Made by a program: the position numbers and the translations under genes | Source of the DNA: Chamaecrista fasciculata | Taxonomy: Eukaryota > Streptophyta > Magnoliopsida > Fabales > Fabaceae | DNA: 64,000 nt | Assembly (NCBI GenBank): GCA_003254925.1 | Contig: QANZ01006845.1 | Coordinates: 62,001-126,000 of the forward strand | Direction: 5' to 3' | The notes under the pieces: generated by a model | Databases searched by the model: none | What the model saw: only the letters and a program-made list of their open reading frames with translations | Told to the model about the DNA's origin: nothing | Part shown: one piece after another, positions 11,278-22,663 of the stretch | Layout of the letters: each line of letters starts with the position of its first letter | Position numbering within the stretch: position 1 is the first letter of the stretch

Positions 11278-12437
11278 TATATATATATGTGCAGACAATT
11301 ATTGTTTGTGCCAATTATTGTTTATTTTTTTCGGTAAAGACCAATTATTGTTTTTAAGTAGATAAAATCATAAGTAATGTGCTGGAGGAAGGGACGATCA
11401 AAATATTTATATATTATAAGTTAACAATTTTTTTCTATTGTTAAATTATGAAGTTAGTTTTATTTTAATTATGAAAATATTTTTTATTTTATTTTCATCT
11501 TTAAATTTTTTATTTGTTCCACTATTTCATCTATTTTTGTTGTTATTTTCAATTTAAACAAACGAGATAAATTATTTTTCTCTCATATATATTATAATAA
11601 TTAATAAGTAAGTTAATAAATAGAAAAAATAGAAAAAGTTTCACTTTTTGAAAAAAATAACCATACATTTATTTTCAATTTATGGCTAAGACAAAAAAAA
11701 TTTCTCTCTTTATCAACTCACTTATTTTTATATAATATATATATGACAAAAATTGTTCATCTAATTGTTTATATGTCAAATTGGGTTTGGAAGTGAGTTT
11801 GGATATGATTTGTTGATGATTTTAATTTGACAGAAAATTAAAATGACTCGTCAAAAATAAATCATAACTCCGTCACACATTTGGATTTCAAATAAAAACG
11901 ATATGATCAACTTTATTTATTTGACGTGAAGTTAGCGATCCATTATTTTGGCTCGATTTGACTTTGTTTACCAACAACGTTAATTAAATAATGAAGTACT
12001 CGTTAAAAACAATTTGTAACTCCCAACTCATCACATTCGAACTTGAAAAGAAAAATATATGAATATATTTTATAATTTAAAATTAAAGTAAACCATTATA
12101 AAAATATATAAAATCAATTTAAAAATTTTAAAAATAAGTAACCGAAAAAAAAATTTTAAGCCAAAATGAACATACATGTCCAATTTAAATATTGGACAAA
12201 TATTATAAGGGTCCTTCTAATATGTGTGGGTACATGTTAAGGTTTTTTTTTTATTGGTCAAGTGAGTTGTCAAATATTACAAATTAGTATCTTTTAAATG
12301 AATTTTCGTAGATGTCAGGATATGAGATACTCTATTAACCAATCAGAAGAAACCTTAACATGTGCCTTAAGAGCACATGTTGTATAATTCCATATTTTAT
12401 AATTATACTCGAAGGAGATGAATTCACTATGTATATA
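11278..12437. other. Intergenic, very AT-rich, no gene seen
   Basis: Long AT-rich stretch with fragments of the atatctc/caaacttgaaa repeat family near 11780-12060. No reading frame with protein-like composition. Confidence 0.5.
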
Positions 12438-12684
12438 CTCCCTCCGGTTCTATATATCTTATGTTTAAGGTAAATACACATAAATTAAGGAAATGATTAG
12501 TTCATCTAAAATGAAGAGAAAAAGGAGATAAAAAGACTAAACTATTCTTATTAAATTACTTGGGAAATGTTTATTCATTTATAACTCTACTAGATAAAAA
12601 AAATTAATGCTCTTGAATTTATAAAACATCAAATATTTTTTTTAAAAAAAATTCTCCAAAACATCAAATATATACGAGAGGGAA
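12438..12684. mobile_element. Stowaway-like MITE
   Basis: The left end CTCCCTCCGGTTCTATATAT follows TA. The right end, read inversely, is ttccctctcgtata and abuts TA. CTCCCTCC termini with TA duplication are typical of Stowaway (Tc1/mariner) MITEs. A related copy is at 21421-21700. No ORF. Confidence 0.65.
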
Positions 12685-12792
12685 TATATATTTTTTGACG
12701 AGAAGGAGATGAATTCAATATAGGGTGGACGTCTCGCGGAGAATTATTAGTGAGGAAAAATAGGATGTTGGGTGTTGTGTTTGTGTCTTGTC

Positions 12793-13113
12793 CTATGAAG
12801 CATGAACACTTTATTTTGAGGGCGTGTCGCCGTGTCAGACACGTGTTTGTGTCCGACACCCACACGACATATATTCATAAATTTCAAAATATAAAATTAA
12901 TTTTTTGTGACTTTAACATGACAAACAATAAAAAATAATGACACATAACATATATTATGAATAGATATTATAATTATAAAATTTTCATCAAAATTTATAG
13001 ATTTTTAATTATTTATATATATAAATATATGACGTGTCGTGTCATGTAAATTTAAGAATTTGACGTGTCGATGTGTTCGTGTTCGTGTCCGTGTCAGTGT
13101 CCATGCTTCGTGA
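12793..13113. repeat. GTGTC-rich inverted-repeat element
   Basis: The left side reads tgaagcatgaacac then gtgtcgccgtgtcagacacgtg. The right side reads gtgtccgtgtcagtgtccatgcttcgtgag. The ends are inverted repeats (catgcttc / gaagcatg) and the interior is filled with GTGTC / GACAC words. It resembles a known type of dispersed plant MITE; superfamily not assigned. Confidence 0.55.
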
Positions 13114-13589
13114 GTCGGTCTTGTGTGCGAACATGTAATAAAATTCATTGCCAAACAAAAAAAAAATGTAATAAAATTATATTATATATATAAATATATA
13201 AATATATATAAAGCGGTTCACTTTAGCATAAGCTTCCATTTATCATCAATGGTGTTCGTGGGTGGAGTTTTACGCAATCCCACTATACCAATATCTGGTA
13301 GCCATACAGCTATCTAAGGAATTAGGAAAAGGAATCCCTCTCTCTCGCTTTCCTCAGTTCCTCTTCATTTATCAGTCTTGGATTTTTCTGATGCCAGTGT
13401 CACCCTCTCACCTCCATAACAAACCCTCAATCCCAAACCTCTGATTTGCTTCCCTTCCTCTAGGAACAAAATATTAAGATCAGACGAGGGAATTGAAGTA
13501 ATTGTACGTGATCATAAACCTAGGCAGCCCAATCAGGCAGAAATTGTTCTGCCATAATTGGGGCTTCTTCTTCTTGTTCATAAATTTCC
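13114..13589 (+). promoter_or_regulatory. Putative promoter and leader of the LUL-type gene
   Basis: A TATATATAAA string at about 13202-13211 could serve as TATA box, leaving a leader of roughly 350 nt. A CT-rich section follows at 13335-13355. One ATG at 13250 opens a 22-codon upstream frame ending at 13317. Whether these lie on the transcript is not known. Confidence 0.35.
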
Positions 13590-15908
13590 ATGGGAAACAT
13601 TGGCAGTAGTAGCAGCAGCGTCAACAACAACCGTCGTAGACACAGTGGCAGAAGGAGTCATCCGCCGCCGCCTCCACCGGTAACGCCTCAGCCTGAAATC
13701 ACGGCGAATCGATTCGTGTATGCTGCCGCCACACCATACCCATCGCAATTCCCAAATCCTCCTCCTCCTCCGTATTACCAGTACCCAGGTTACTATCCCC
13801 CACCGCCTCCAACTATGCCTCTGCCTCTGCCTGCTCCATACGATCGTGTAGGATCTCAAACGCCCATGGACCCAGCATCACCATGGGTCGCCGGACGTTA
13901 CCCTTGTGCCCCAGTTATGCATTCCCCTGCACCCTATGTCGACCATCAAAAGGCCGTTACCATCAGAAACGATGTTAATATCAAGAAAGAGACTCTAAGA
14001 ATCGAGCCCGATCACGATAATCCTGGCCGCTTCCTTCTCGCATTCACTTATGACGCCACCGTTGCTGGCAGGTAACTTTTTCAGCTCTCATAACTTATCC
14101 ATCCAATTCATCTTTAATCTTGTGCATTTTCAGTTCATTATTGGTTTCTAAATACAGGGGGGTTGGAGTAACTTGCTTTTTCTTTCTTTTATTTTACATA
14201 TTCTTCATTTCAATCTAGTTACACACACACACACACAAGAAGATATCGTGTTTGCATGTACTTTAAGAATGTCCTGAGAGGTCAAACAATCACTTGGCAT
14301 GTTGCATTACTTTTCCAAGACCGGAAGTAAATTTGTTGCATGTACTGATATTATTTGAGTTTGCATGTACTTTAAGATTGTCCTGATATTATTCTAACTT
14401 AGTTATCGATCTAGTCTCACACACAAGAAGATATTGAGTTTGCATGTACTGATATTATGAAAAGAAAAGTTGTTGAAAAACGACTTGATATTATTAAATT
14501 AAATTCTAGTTTGGCAGCTTGCTAAATGCAATAAGTTGGATAATGACCATAGTATAGCAGTGATATTCAGTTCCATGATGCTACTTCAATTAATCAAAAC
14601 TAAGTTAGAAACAGAAAAATAAAAAAGTTGACCCCTACACAGCTAGATGTATGTTAAAGGCTTGAAGCAATACCTAGTGTCTCAGTAATGTCTGGATGGA
14701 TTAATGCGTGTTGTAGTCTAGCTTTTTGCTAAAGTAGCATAAGAAAATGAAGTTGGTTTTAGAATTTAATAGATTTCCTATATCAAGTAGCGTTGTTTGA
14801 GGCTTTGAGCAGCAATAATATATGAGAAGAGGTTTATTTGCTGTATGTCCACTTGTCCGATTAAATATGTTTTTCTTACATTTGGTGATGTTAAATTTCT
14901 TATATAAGCTGATAATAATGAATGTGAACAGTAGGATAAGAGTTATTCAATTTATGTTCTGATGTTTATTTACCTTTATCTCCATGACAGTATCACCATA
15001 CTTTTCTTTGCAAAAGAAGGTGATGGCTGCATCCTTACCCCTATGAAGGAAGATCTTCTAGCTCCTGTAACTGTGCACTTCGAGCAAGGTCTTGGCCAGA
15101 TGTTTAGACAGCCAGCTGGAACTGGTATTGACTTTTCAAGATTTGAGGAGTCAGAATTATTGAAAGTAGGTGATGGGGATGTCTACCCTCTGGCAGTGAA
15201 GGCCGATGCATCTTCTGGTAACATTGATGGATCAAATGAAACTCCTATATCTGGTGGCTCAAACTCTCAGATAACTCAAGCAGTGTTTGAGAAGGAGAAA
15301 GGAGAGTTCCGGGTGAAGGTAATTAAACAGATCTTGTGGGTGAATGGAATGAGGTATGAGCTGCAGGAGATATATGGCATTGGAAATTCTGTGGAGAGCG
15401 ACCTGGATGGAAATGACCCTGGAAAAGAATGTGTAATCTGCTTGTCAGAGCCTCGGGATACGACTGTTCTTCCCTGCAGACACATGGTATTTATTGTTTT
15501 CCCTTTTGATTAATATCCATAGTTGGATGATGTGACAATGCTTAATTTCTTATTGTAATTACCAATTTGGTTAACTCTAATTTACTGTAAATTGATAGCT
15601 TTTGGGTTTGTTGCTGCCGAACTTTGTCAATTGTTAGAATCTCTTTCTTTGTGTGTGTGTGTTTCATTTCAGCCTGTTAAATTAGTGTGTCATACCTCTA
15701 TCTTATGTTAGCAAACTGATAATACTTCCTTTCAACTGCTGATTACAAAATACTCCTCTACTCTTTGATCGAATTCCTTTTCTTGTGGCAGTGCATGTGC
15801 AGCGGATGCGCAAAGGTTTTGAGGTTCCAAACAAATAGATGCCCTATTTGTAGACAACCAGTTGAGAGGCTTCTGGAGATAAAGGTCAGCAACGGGCCCG
15901 AGGAATGA
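13590..15908 (+). CDS. RING E3 ubiquitin ligase, LOG2/LUL family
   Basis: E3 ubiquitin ligase of the MGRN1-like plant group (LOG2 and LUL1-4); LOG2 acts with GDU1 in amino-acid export at the plasma membrane. Three exons: 13590-14071, 14991-15486 and 15792-15908, giving about 364 aa. The N terminus [10 protein letters not shown] is a clear N-myristoylation context. A Pro/Tyr-rich segment (residues ~25-90) follows, then the conserved DAR2-type region and a C3HC4 RING near the C terminus with [32 protein letters not shown] and [14 protein letters not shown]. The RING is split by intron 2 right after CRHM, and all phases are consistent. Intron 1 (919 nt) contains an (AC)n run and nothing recognisable. 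Gene context points to LUL1/LUL2 rather than LUL4. Confidence 0.93.
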
Positions 15909-17183
15909 AGATAAAAAGTTAGTGCCTCAAGCTTCCTGTACAGTACAGCCCAACTGTTATACGTAATACACTCCATCTTGTTTTCATAGTTTTCCCCTTG
16001 CGTCTTCTGGTTTTAACAATAGTCAAAATCAACATGACATTCGGTTTGACATGGACAACCGGCTGGCGTTGTGCATAACCTATATAAGCCAATGCCTCCG
16101 CCATGATTGTGTTTGTAATTGCTTCTAAATGGCTTCCCTTGGAAGCATAACTAAATGTGTGTCTCTTTGGTTCAATTATTTTTGTTTTTCCAAACGTTGA
16201 TATTTTATAGTGTTTCAAAAAGGAAGTTATCCTGGCTAGATTATTTTTTATCTGCTGTATTTAAACGTATGATTGATAAGAATGATGGAACCGAGGTTGA
16301 GGTTATGTGAATGTGTTGCGATGTGCCCTTGGCAGCAGATTTTGCTTTTCCACTGATAATTAGAAATTGTGAGATTCATTTTCTGCATTTTGATACACTC
16401 TTTTGGTTTCCCTTGTGAAAGCCTTGGACAGAGCTTTCTGCCTATTGTATGAACTTGTAAAGTGTTTACACTCAGCACTCAGAAGACCACTTTATTTTTC
16501 TACGAAAAAAAGAAAGACCACTTTATTTATGCAAAACCAGTACCACGTTCTCATGTGCAGCAGAAATAATTTCCAAGCCCCTCAAACTTGAATTACGTTA
16601 ATTTACACGAATCCATTTCAGGTTATATGATATATAGTGTTCCAACTTCTGCGTGACTCTTTCGCTAATGCGTCTATTGTAATAACTAATGAGCTACCTG
16701 TGATGTGATCGCATTGCTGATCTTACAACAAAACTAGTGAGCAGTGAGTATAGTTATTAGTGCTGTGGCAAATAACAGTTTTGATGAACTAAGGAATAAG
16801 CCATACTAAAGTGAGGATTGGGGTTGTTTTAGTATGGAAAGCGATCTCTTGTTAATCGAAAAAATGGGTTGTTTCATTTTGAAAATTCTGTTTTGTGCCT
16901 GTGTTTTGCCACCATTATTTGTCCATTTCCCCACCCGAGTCAGAGGAACACGTAAATATGATCACACAACGATTTTATTAGGCAACGAGAACGACGATGG
17001 TTGCTTATTTAGTAGTAAGCGCCCAACCACAAAGCACTCGGATGTTCATAGCAATCCGAATTCCACAGACAACAGCATAACATTAACATAAACACCCTAG
17101 ATCTTAGATACTAGATAGTTGGACTATAGTCCAAATACATCGCATAGGGATCCAACATGAGCATGAGCATAAATGAAGGCAGT
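15909..17183. other. Convergent intergenic region (3' UTRs)
   Basis: Lies between the stop of the LUL-type gene and the stop of the convergent methyltransferase-like gene. It probably contains both 3' UTRs. Composition is more balanced than the surrounding repeats, and no protein-like frame was recognised. Confidence 0.55.
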
Positions 17184-18539
17184 TCAGTCTCCCCACCACT
17201 GGTGGACATAGACGCCAGTGCTTCTAAGGCCATTGAAAATACTCATGCAGCTTTTGTTGGCCCTCATTCCTTGACCAGCTCTAGTATCGGGGCAGCTCAG
17301 GAATAGCTCATCCACGAAGCATATAGCCTCAGTTTCAAACATATCTGAGAGGAACTTGAGTTCGACCTCCCCTGCATTCATCTTGAGCACCACATAATCT
17401 GCATACTGCACAGTTTCTTTGAACCAAGCAAGGAAATCGAACTCTTCCTCTCCCAGATATGGATCCACTTCTCCATCTGTGTTGAGCTTGGCTGCTACAT
17501 CTCCAGCCAGTCCTGGATGGTAAACAAAGGTGATACCAGGTCGTTTCACATAGGATAGCAGGATGGAGGTGTTGTAATGAACAAAATACACATTAAAAGC
17601 CTTCTGATGGATGGGATAAAATGGTATGAACCAATCAGTGACATTGGCATTGAGCAGATTCCCAACCCCGACATTAATAAACACAAGTCGCTTTCTAGAG
17701 GAAACGTCCACAAACTTGGGCAAGTATGACATCCTTTTCTCAAACTCAAGGGGTGGTCTTTCCTCCACAAGAGGCTCCATCAGCTGTATGAGAGGCTTGG
17801 TAAAAGTAAGAGTTGAACAATCTGCTGGGAGGGTGTAGTGATTGAAGGAAGTGATATTTTGAGAAGTTTTCTTGAAAACAACGAGATTAAGTTGATGGAT
17901 GTAACCAACATGCACTACAGAGGAAGATCTGAGCAATGAGGAAACAGGGGTAGCAGACCTGATCAAGTCATTTGGGTTGGAAGGAGTGGCTGCAACAAGA
18001 AGGGCAGCGACTCCACCAGGCTTAAGGATGCGTTCAACCTCAAGCACGAGTAATGCAGGAACGGAGACCTTGTCCAGATCCCTAGAGAAGACGAAATCGA
18101 AGGAAGAGTCTTGATAATCAAGCTCGTAAACGAATCTCTTGTGTTTGAGAGAAAAGAAGCGGCGTCTGTGCACACCAGTGACACTGGAGAATCCTAACTG
18201 TTGCATTGCAGACACGGCCATGGAGGCTCCTTCTCCAATACACAGACTTTTGGCATCGTAGTCCAACAATTGTTTACCCATGAGCTCTGTCACCACATTC
18301 ACCGTCAAATTCACATCTTGATTGCGGTTGCAATTCCCCCAAAAGGTCTGAAACAGGTAGGAGACAGGGGTAGGAGTGAAAGTGAGGTTGGTAGAATCTG
18401 AATCCGCCAAATGAGAGTTGGATAAGACGCGAACCAAAGTTACAACGGAAAGGGCAGAGGCAAGCAAAAATCCTCGGATAAGCACGCGCCTAGCTGCAGA
18501 CCCAGTAAGGATCTGGAATGTTAAGGTCTTGGTATCCAT
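17184..18539 (-). CDS. Methyltransferase-like protein with DUF7870 C terminus
   Basis: Single-exon protein of 451 aa from the ATG at 18539 (an in-frame ATG four codons upstream, at 18551, is possible). It matches the plant family of S-adenosylmethionine-dependent methyltransferase-like proteins typified by At5g03190 and At3g53400. A membrane anchor (VLIRGFLLASALSVVTLVRV) lies at about residues 19-40. A Rossmann-like region follows, with LCIGEGASMAVSAMQQLGF standing in for motif I, DFVFSRDLD, and VERILKPGGVAALLVA. The conserved C-terminal half ends in HQWWGD. Enzyme activity is not proven for this family; the location is probably Golgi/ER membrane by the type-II-like anchor (inference). The leader contains a 43-codon upstream ORF, listed separately. 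Confidence 0.88.
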   Translation of the reverse strand: MDTKTLTFQILTGSAARRVLIRGFLLASALSVVTLVRVLSNSHLADSDSTNLTFTPTPVSYLFQTFWGNCNRNQDVNLTVNVVTELMGKQLLDYDAKSLCIGEGASMAVSAMQQLGFSSVTGVHRRRFFSLKHKRFVYELDYQDSSFDFVFSRDLDKVSVPALLVLEVERILKPGGVAALLVAATPSNPNDLIRSATPVSSLLRSSSVVHVGYIHQLNLVVFKKTSQNITSFNHYTLPADCSTLTFTKPLIQLMEPLVEERPPLEFEKRMSYLPKFVDVSSRKRLVFINVGVGNLLNANVTDWFIPFYPIHQKAFNVYFVHYNTSILLSYVKRPGITFVYHPGLAGDVAAKLNTDGEVDPYLGEEEFDFLAWFKETVQYADYVVLKMNAGEVELKFLSDMFETEAICFVDELFLSCPDTRAGQGMRANKSCMSIFNGLRSTGVYVHQWWGD

Positions 18540-18626
18540 CACGAAGAACAAAAAAACAAGGGGATTTCGCAGTTTGAGTTGGAAATTTTGAAATTGAAAG
18601 CCAGCAAGGGAAAGGGAGAAGAGGAA

Positions 18627-18758
18627 TTAGCGAGTGCAAAATCTAGAGGAAGTGTGATTTCCACCCACCAGAACACCCATTGATTTTTGCAAGTTTAACC
18701 AGACTCTCTTCGGAACCCTCTTGGGCATGGAGTCGTACCAGCTAAACCCCAATCCCAT
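18627..18758 (-). promoter_or_regulatory. 43-codon upstream ORF, candidate conserved peptide uORF
   Basis: Upstream of the methyltransferase-like ATG (87 nt between uORF stop and 18539) an ATG at 18758 opens MGLGFSWYDSMPKRVPKRVW, continuing to NHTSSRFCTR and TAA at 18627-18629. Another minimal frame (ATG GAT CCA TGA) precedes it. The Arabidopsis relative At5g03190 is annotated as CPuORF47, so a peptide uORF controlling translation is expected in this family. I recall the annotation but not the peptide, so identity is not checked. Confidence 0.6.
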
Positions 18759-19135
18759 GGTGAAATTCTACTAATTACCTCATGGATCCATTCCGAGCAG
18801 ATCCATCAACTCATTCTCAAACTTGCAATCGATGTTAGATAATAGATAGATCTGAATCTGAATCTGAAATACGGAGAGGAAGCTTCAAGCTTTGTAAAGG
18901 CCACAACAAACTAGTGAAGTAAGAGTGAGACACAACGGAACCCTTGTGGCTTTGGGGTGGGAACTCTCATATATACATCCTCGCTTGCAAAACGCCGTCA
19001 CTTTGAGCTGTGACGTGTCATCTGTGAATCCATCATCGTCGTACCTCTCTCATACGTGGCAACAAACTGGAGAAAGTGGAAATTGGAATACAATTATACA
19101 ATAGAATCGCCAGCCTCCTTTGTTTTTTCTTTTTT
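18759..19135 (-). promoter_or_regulatory. Distal leader/promoter of the methyltransferase-like gene
   Basis: Rather GC-balanced DNA with gaatctgaatctgaa repeats (about 18850-18867). On the minus strand acacgtca- and ccacgta-like words (around 19010-19060) could be ACGT-core elements. The MITE at 19136 bounds it on the left of transcription. Confidence 0.35.
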
Positions 19136-19645
19136 GGTTAAACGGTCATTTTGGTCCTAAATTTATGTCTTAATGTTCACTTTGGTCCATTATGTTTCAA
19201 AATATTCAAATTAGTCCTCAATTTTTGCAAAATGTTTCATTTTGGTCCTAAATTATTGAATATGACTTGTTTCAAATTCAAACTTGAAAAGTTTAGAATT
19301 ACATATTATTCTCAAATAATACTTTTTCTATCCAGTTGATGTTGTCAGCAAACGAGGTTAAATTTCTCATTTCATGGTCAAACAAACAAAGTTGATCATA
19401 TCTCTCTCGTTTTAAATTCGAATGCGACGAATTTAGAACTATGAGTTCCTCTTAACAAGTCTTTTGAACTTGAAATAAGAGACGAGAGAAATATGACAAA
19501 ATTTAATAGTTTGAGACCAAAATAAAACATTTTACCAATATTTAAAATCAAAAAGCTAACATTTAGAACCAATTTAAATATTTTAAAATATAATAAACCA
19601 AAATAACATTAAAACATACATATAGGATAAAATGACCGTTTGACC
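19136..19645. mobile_element. Complete fold-back MITE, ggttaaacggtc family
   Basis: The left end GGTTAAACGGTCATTTTGG and the right end AAAATGACCGTTTGACC are inverted repeats. Inverted ggtcctaaat / atttaggacc modules fill both arms. The interior is shared with 1-381. Flanks are T-rich (ttcttttt), so the target duplication is not resolvable. Partial relatives are at about 40905-41070 and 55140-55262. Confidence 0.7.
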
Positions 19646-20785
19646 TTTTTTCTTACACAGTTACACTCTTATTATATTTGTTTAACAGTTTTTCTCAAAA
19701 GTCTACTACTTTTCTAATTACCGGCCCATATATTTGTTTAAACTTTTAAATTCCACAAGTTTGCAAAACACCATCATCAAATTTTACTTCCTTACAATTT
19801 TTAATATGTTTTTATAAATTCATGATCCCTTTTTTAATAAAAGAATTACCATTGGAATTTATTAACGCAGAATGTTCTCTTTGGACTTTTTTAGGCTCAG
19901 TTTAATTTATATAAAGTTCTTTGTGCTTTTATTATAAAATTCTTTTAATTACAAGTATAGTTCATATTTCTCTCTTTTTTTTAATTGGTCGTGTAATGTT
20001 AAATGTTTATTAAACAATCCTATAATAAAAATATATTAAAAAAAACTAATGGGAGTTGGGTCTAACATAAATGCCAAGTGTATTTAATGTCTAATATCTT
20101 GAATAACTTGAATAAGATTGCTTTCATTTTGGAGGATATCTATATATGGGAATATATATATATTATATAATTTTTCCCTTCCAGTAAGTGTTTTACAAAA
20201 TATTACCTAAGATTGGCTCAAGTCTCAAGTGATAAAAATAGAATGGAAATAGGACTAGAATCAAAATATTAAACAATCGAAAGCATTAATTTGTAATATG
20301 GAAGGAAAGTAATATAAGGGGAGTCTAGAGTTGGGGGTTAATTTAAATAAAGTGAAAGAAATAAGTTAAAGTGGATTGATTGAGAGCTTATTTTTACTTA
20401 CGTGTTGCTTGTAAGCCAATGATTGTAATTGGTAATCACGTGCTAAATGAATGAATACATTTTTCACCTCACTAAACAACTACCAATCTCAAAATAACTG
20501 TGTTCTACTATTTATTGAAGACACCAATGAGGTTAGATTTAATACTCAATATCTCTTAAAAAAGATTGGCTTCATTAAAAAAATAGGTGCAACTAATATC
20601 TTATTAGAAGATATCTGACATTAATAATAATATGAGTAGATGACAACAATATAATATCACAACTTTGGTTTTTTTATTTCAATAATACAAAAAAAAAATA
20701 AGGAGCCAGATCAAAAAAAAAAAAAATTTCCTTACATGGGTGCCACGTGGCACCTTTGCAGTCCCGGTTTTTTAACTTTGCAGAT
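19646..20785. other. Intergenic, AT-rich, no gene seen
   Basis: AT-rich DNA between repeats. No gene or clear element boundary recognised. Confidence 0.45.
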
Positions 20786-21047
20786 CCATAACTTATTCAC
20801 CCGAACTCCGTTTTGTATAAATTTTATATCAGAATTTTTATTTTTTTTGTGCTCTACACAATGGTATAACTTTCATAGTCTGAGAACACACTTTTTGAAT
20901 TCAAAAATTATCGTACTCTACACAATGGTATAACTTTAGGATTAAAAAAGTGTGTTTTCGGACTCCGAAAGTTATACCATTGTGTAGAGCACGAAAAAAT
21001 AAAAATTTTGATATAAAATTTGTACAAAACGGAGTTCGGATGAAATA
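20786..21047. repeat. Fold-back repeat with strongly conserved arms
   Basis: The left arm (acccgaactccgttttgta ... tgctctacacaatggtataac) is inverted in the right arm (gttataccattgtgtagagca ... aaaacggagttcgg). The phrase ctctacacaatggtataact occurs twice in the left part (about 20852 and 20915). No ORF. Superfamily not determined. Confidence 0.7.
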
Positions 21048-22132
21048 AATTTAATCGTGTGTAATATGTAAAAAATTAGAGAGCTTGAGAAGGGACTAAA
21101 TTAAACACAATTTTTATTATACAAAGACTATAACGATTAAAAGTTTAACATTATGTCAACACGTCAATATCCTTGTTTTAATACGACGAACCGCAACCAT
21201 CACTCACTCACTCATCTGCGGAGTGTAGCATTGTGAGTCCCACACACAAAATTGAAAAAAGTTAAACTTTCCAGTTTGCATAACGGTTAAAAGTTTTCTT
21301 GTAATATATAGATGTTGGGAGTTTTCTTTTAAAATAACACTTCCATTCCATGTATCGAACGCAACTTCAGAGATGGCTGTATTTACTTCTCAGCCTCATA
21401 TTTACAACCAAAGTTAGTCACTCCCTCCCTCCGGTTCTATATATCTGGTGTTTAAGGTTTCTACACACAGATTAAGGAAATGATTAGCCAACATAGAATG
21501 AAGAAGAAAAATGAAGTAAAATGACTAAACTATCCTTATTAAATTACTTAGAAAATGTTTATACATTTATGACTCTACTATATTTAATAAGGGTAGAATG
21601 GTAAAAAAATAATTAATGCTCTATTGAATTTATAAAACATCAGATATTTTGGAACATAAATAATTTTCTAAAACATCAGATATTCAGAACAGGAGGGAAT
21701 AATAATGGACTAATAATTATCTAGGATCTTGAGCCATCCTTCAGATTTCACCATAAACAATTGTTATTTTTGTTATCTTTTATTAAAATATTAAAATTTA
21801 TATAAAAGAAACAAAAGGCAAGGGTGGCCCGCATAGCAATTATTGATTTATCGTAGAGGATGAACTGGTGAAGGTGTTTCGCACCGACAAGTGTGAGCAA
21901 TAGTATTTTGACACACTGACACGAATCACGTTATTGGATTGTACTTCTCTTCTAGACTTTAGTGTTGGTTATTGTTATAATCTTTCATTTATAAATTGAA
22001 TAACTAATAATTTGAAAAATTATTAATTTAATTTCCAAAATTTTAAAATATTTAATTTAATGACTGAAAATTTTTGAATAACATATTCTTCACTTCTTGA
22101 AAGAACCAAATAATTTATTATTTAATTTATAA
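21048..22132. other. Intergenic with a second Stowaway-like MITE
   Basis: Apart from the MITE at 21421-21700 it is non-coding AT-rich DNA. No gene recognised. Confidence 0.45.
21421..21700. mobile_element. Stowaway-like MITE, second copy
   Basis: CTCCCTCCGGTTCTATATAT at the left and gaacaggagggaat at the right form the termini. The interior (gtttaaggt, attaaggaaatgattag, gactaaact-atcctta-ttaaatta) matches the copy at 12438-12684. No coding capacity. Confidence 0.65.
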
Positions 22133-22141
22133 AAAATTAAA

Positions 22142-22654
22142 GGCCAAAGTTTAAAATTGGTCTGTTATGTATGAGATAAGTTTCAAATTGACCCCTTAAT
22201 TTTTATTTGTTTTGGATTAATTTTATATGTTTTCTTGTTGTTTCAAATTGATTCAAAAAATACTCTCAAGAAGCAATTTGACCCAATTTGCTAACGATCT
22301 TAATTACTCAGTGAAAAAACTTTTTAAGAGATAGTATATAGTTTCAAATTTGTTCGAACTTTAAACGAGAGAGATATGACCAATTTCACTTGTTTGATCG
22401 TGAAACACATTATCTATTTTTGGGACTCGATTTGATCCCATTTATTGGTGGTCCTAAAATACTCGTAAAAAAAAACTTGTAGCTTTGAATTCATTGCATT
22501 TGAGCTTGAAATAAGAGATACGATCACATTAAATATTTTTGGGACCAATTTGATACATCATGGAAACATATAAAACTAATCTAAAACAAATGAAAGATAA
22601 AAGACCATTTTGAAACTTACCTCATACATAAGGAACCAATTTGAGACTTTGGCC
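22142..22654. mobile_element. Fold-back MITE with perfect 9-bp duplication
   Basis: GGCCAAAGTTTAAAATTGGTC at the left is mirrored by accaatttgagactttggcc at the right, with further inverted modules (tatgtatgag / ctcatacata). The 9-bp duplication AAAATTAAA lies at 22133-22141 and 22655-22663. 513 bp, no ORF. Structure fits non-autonomous Mutator-like elements. Confidence 0.82.
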
Positions 22655-22663
22655 AAAATTAAA

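Noticed and set aside
13250..13317. 22-codon uORF upstream of the LUL-type gene
   Set aside because: Position relative to the transcript start is unknown and the peptide has no recognised conservation; noted but not scored as a finding.
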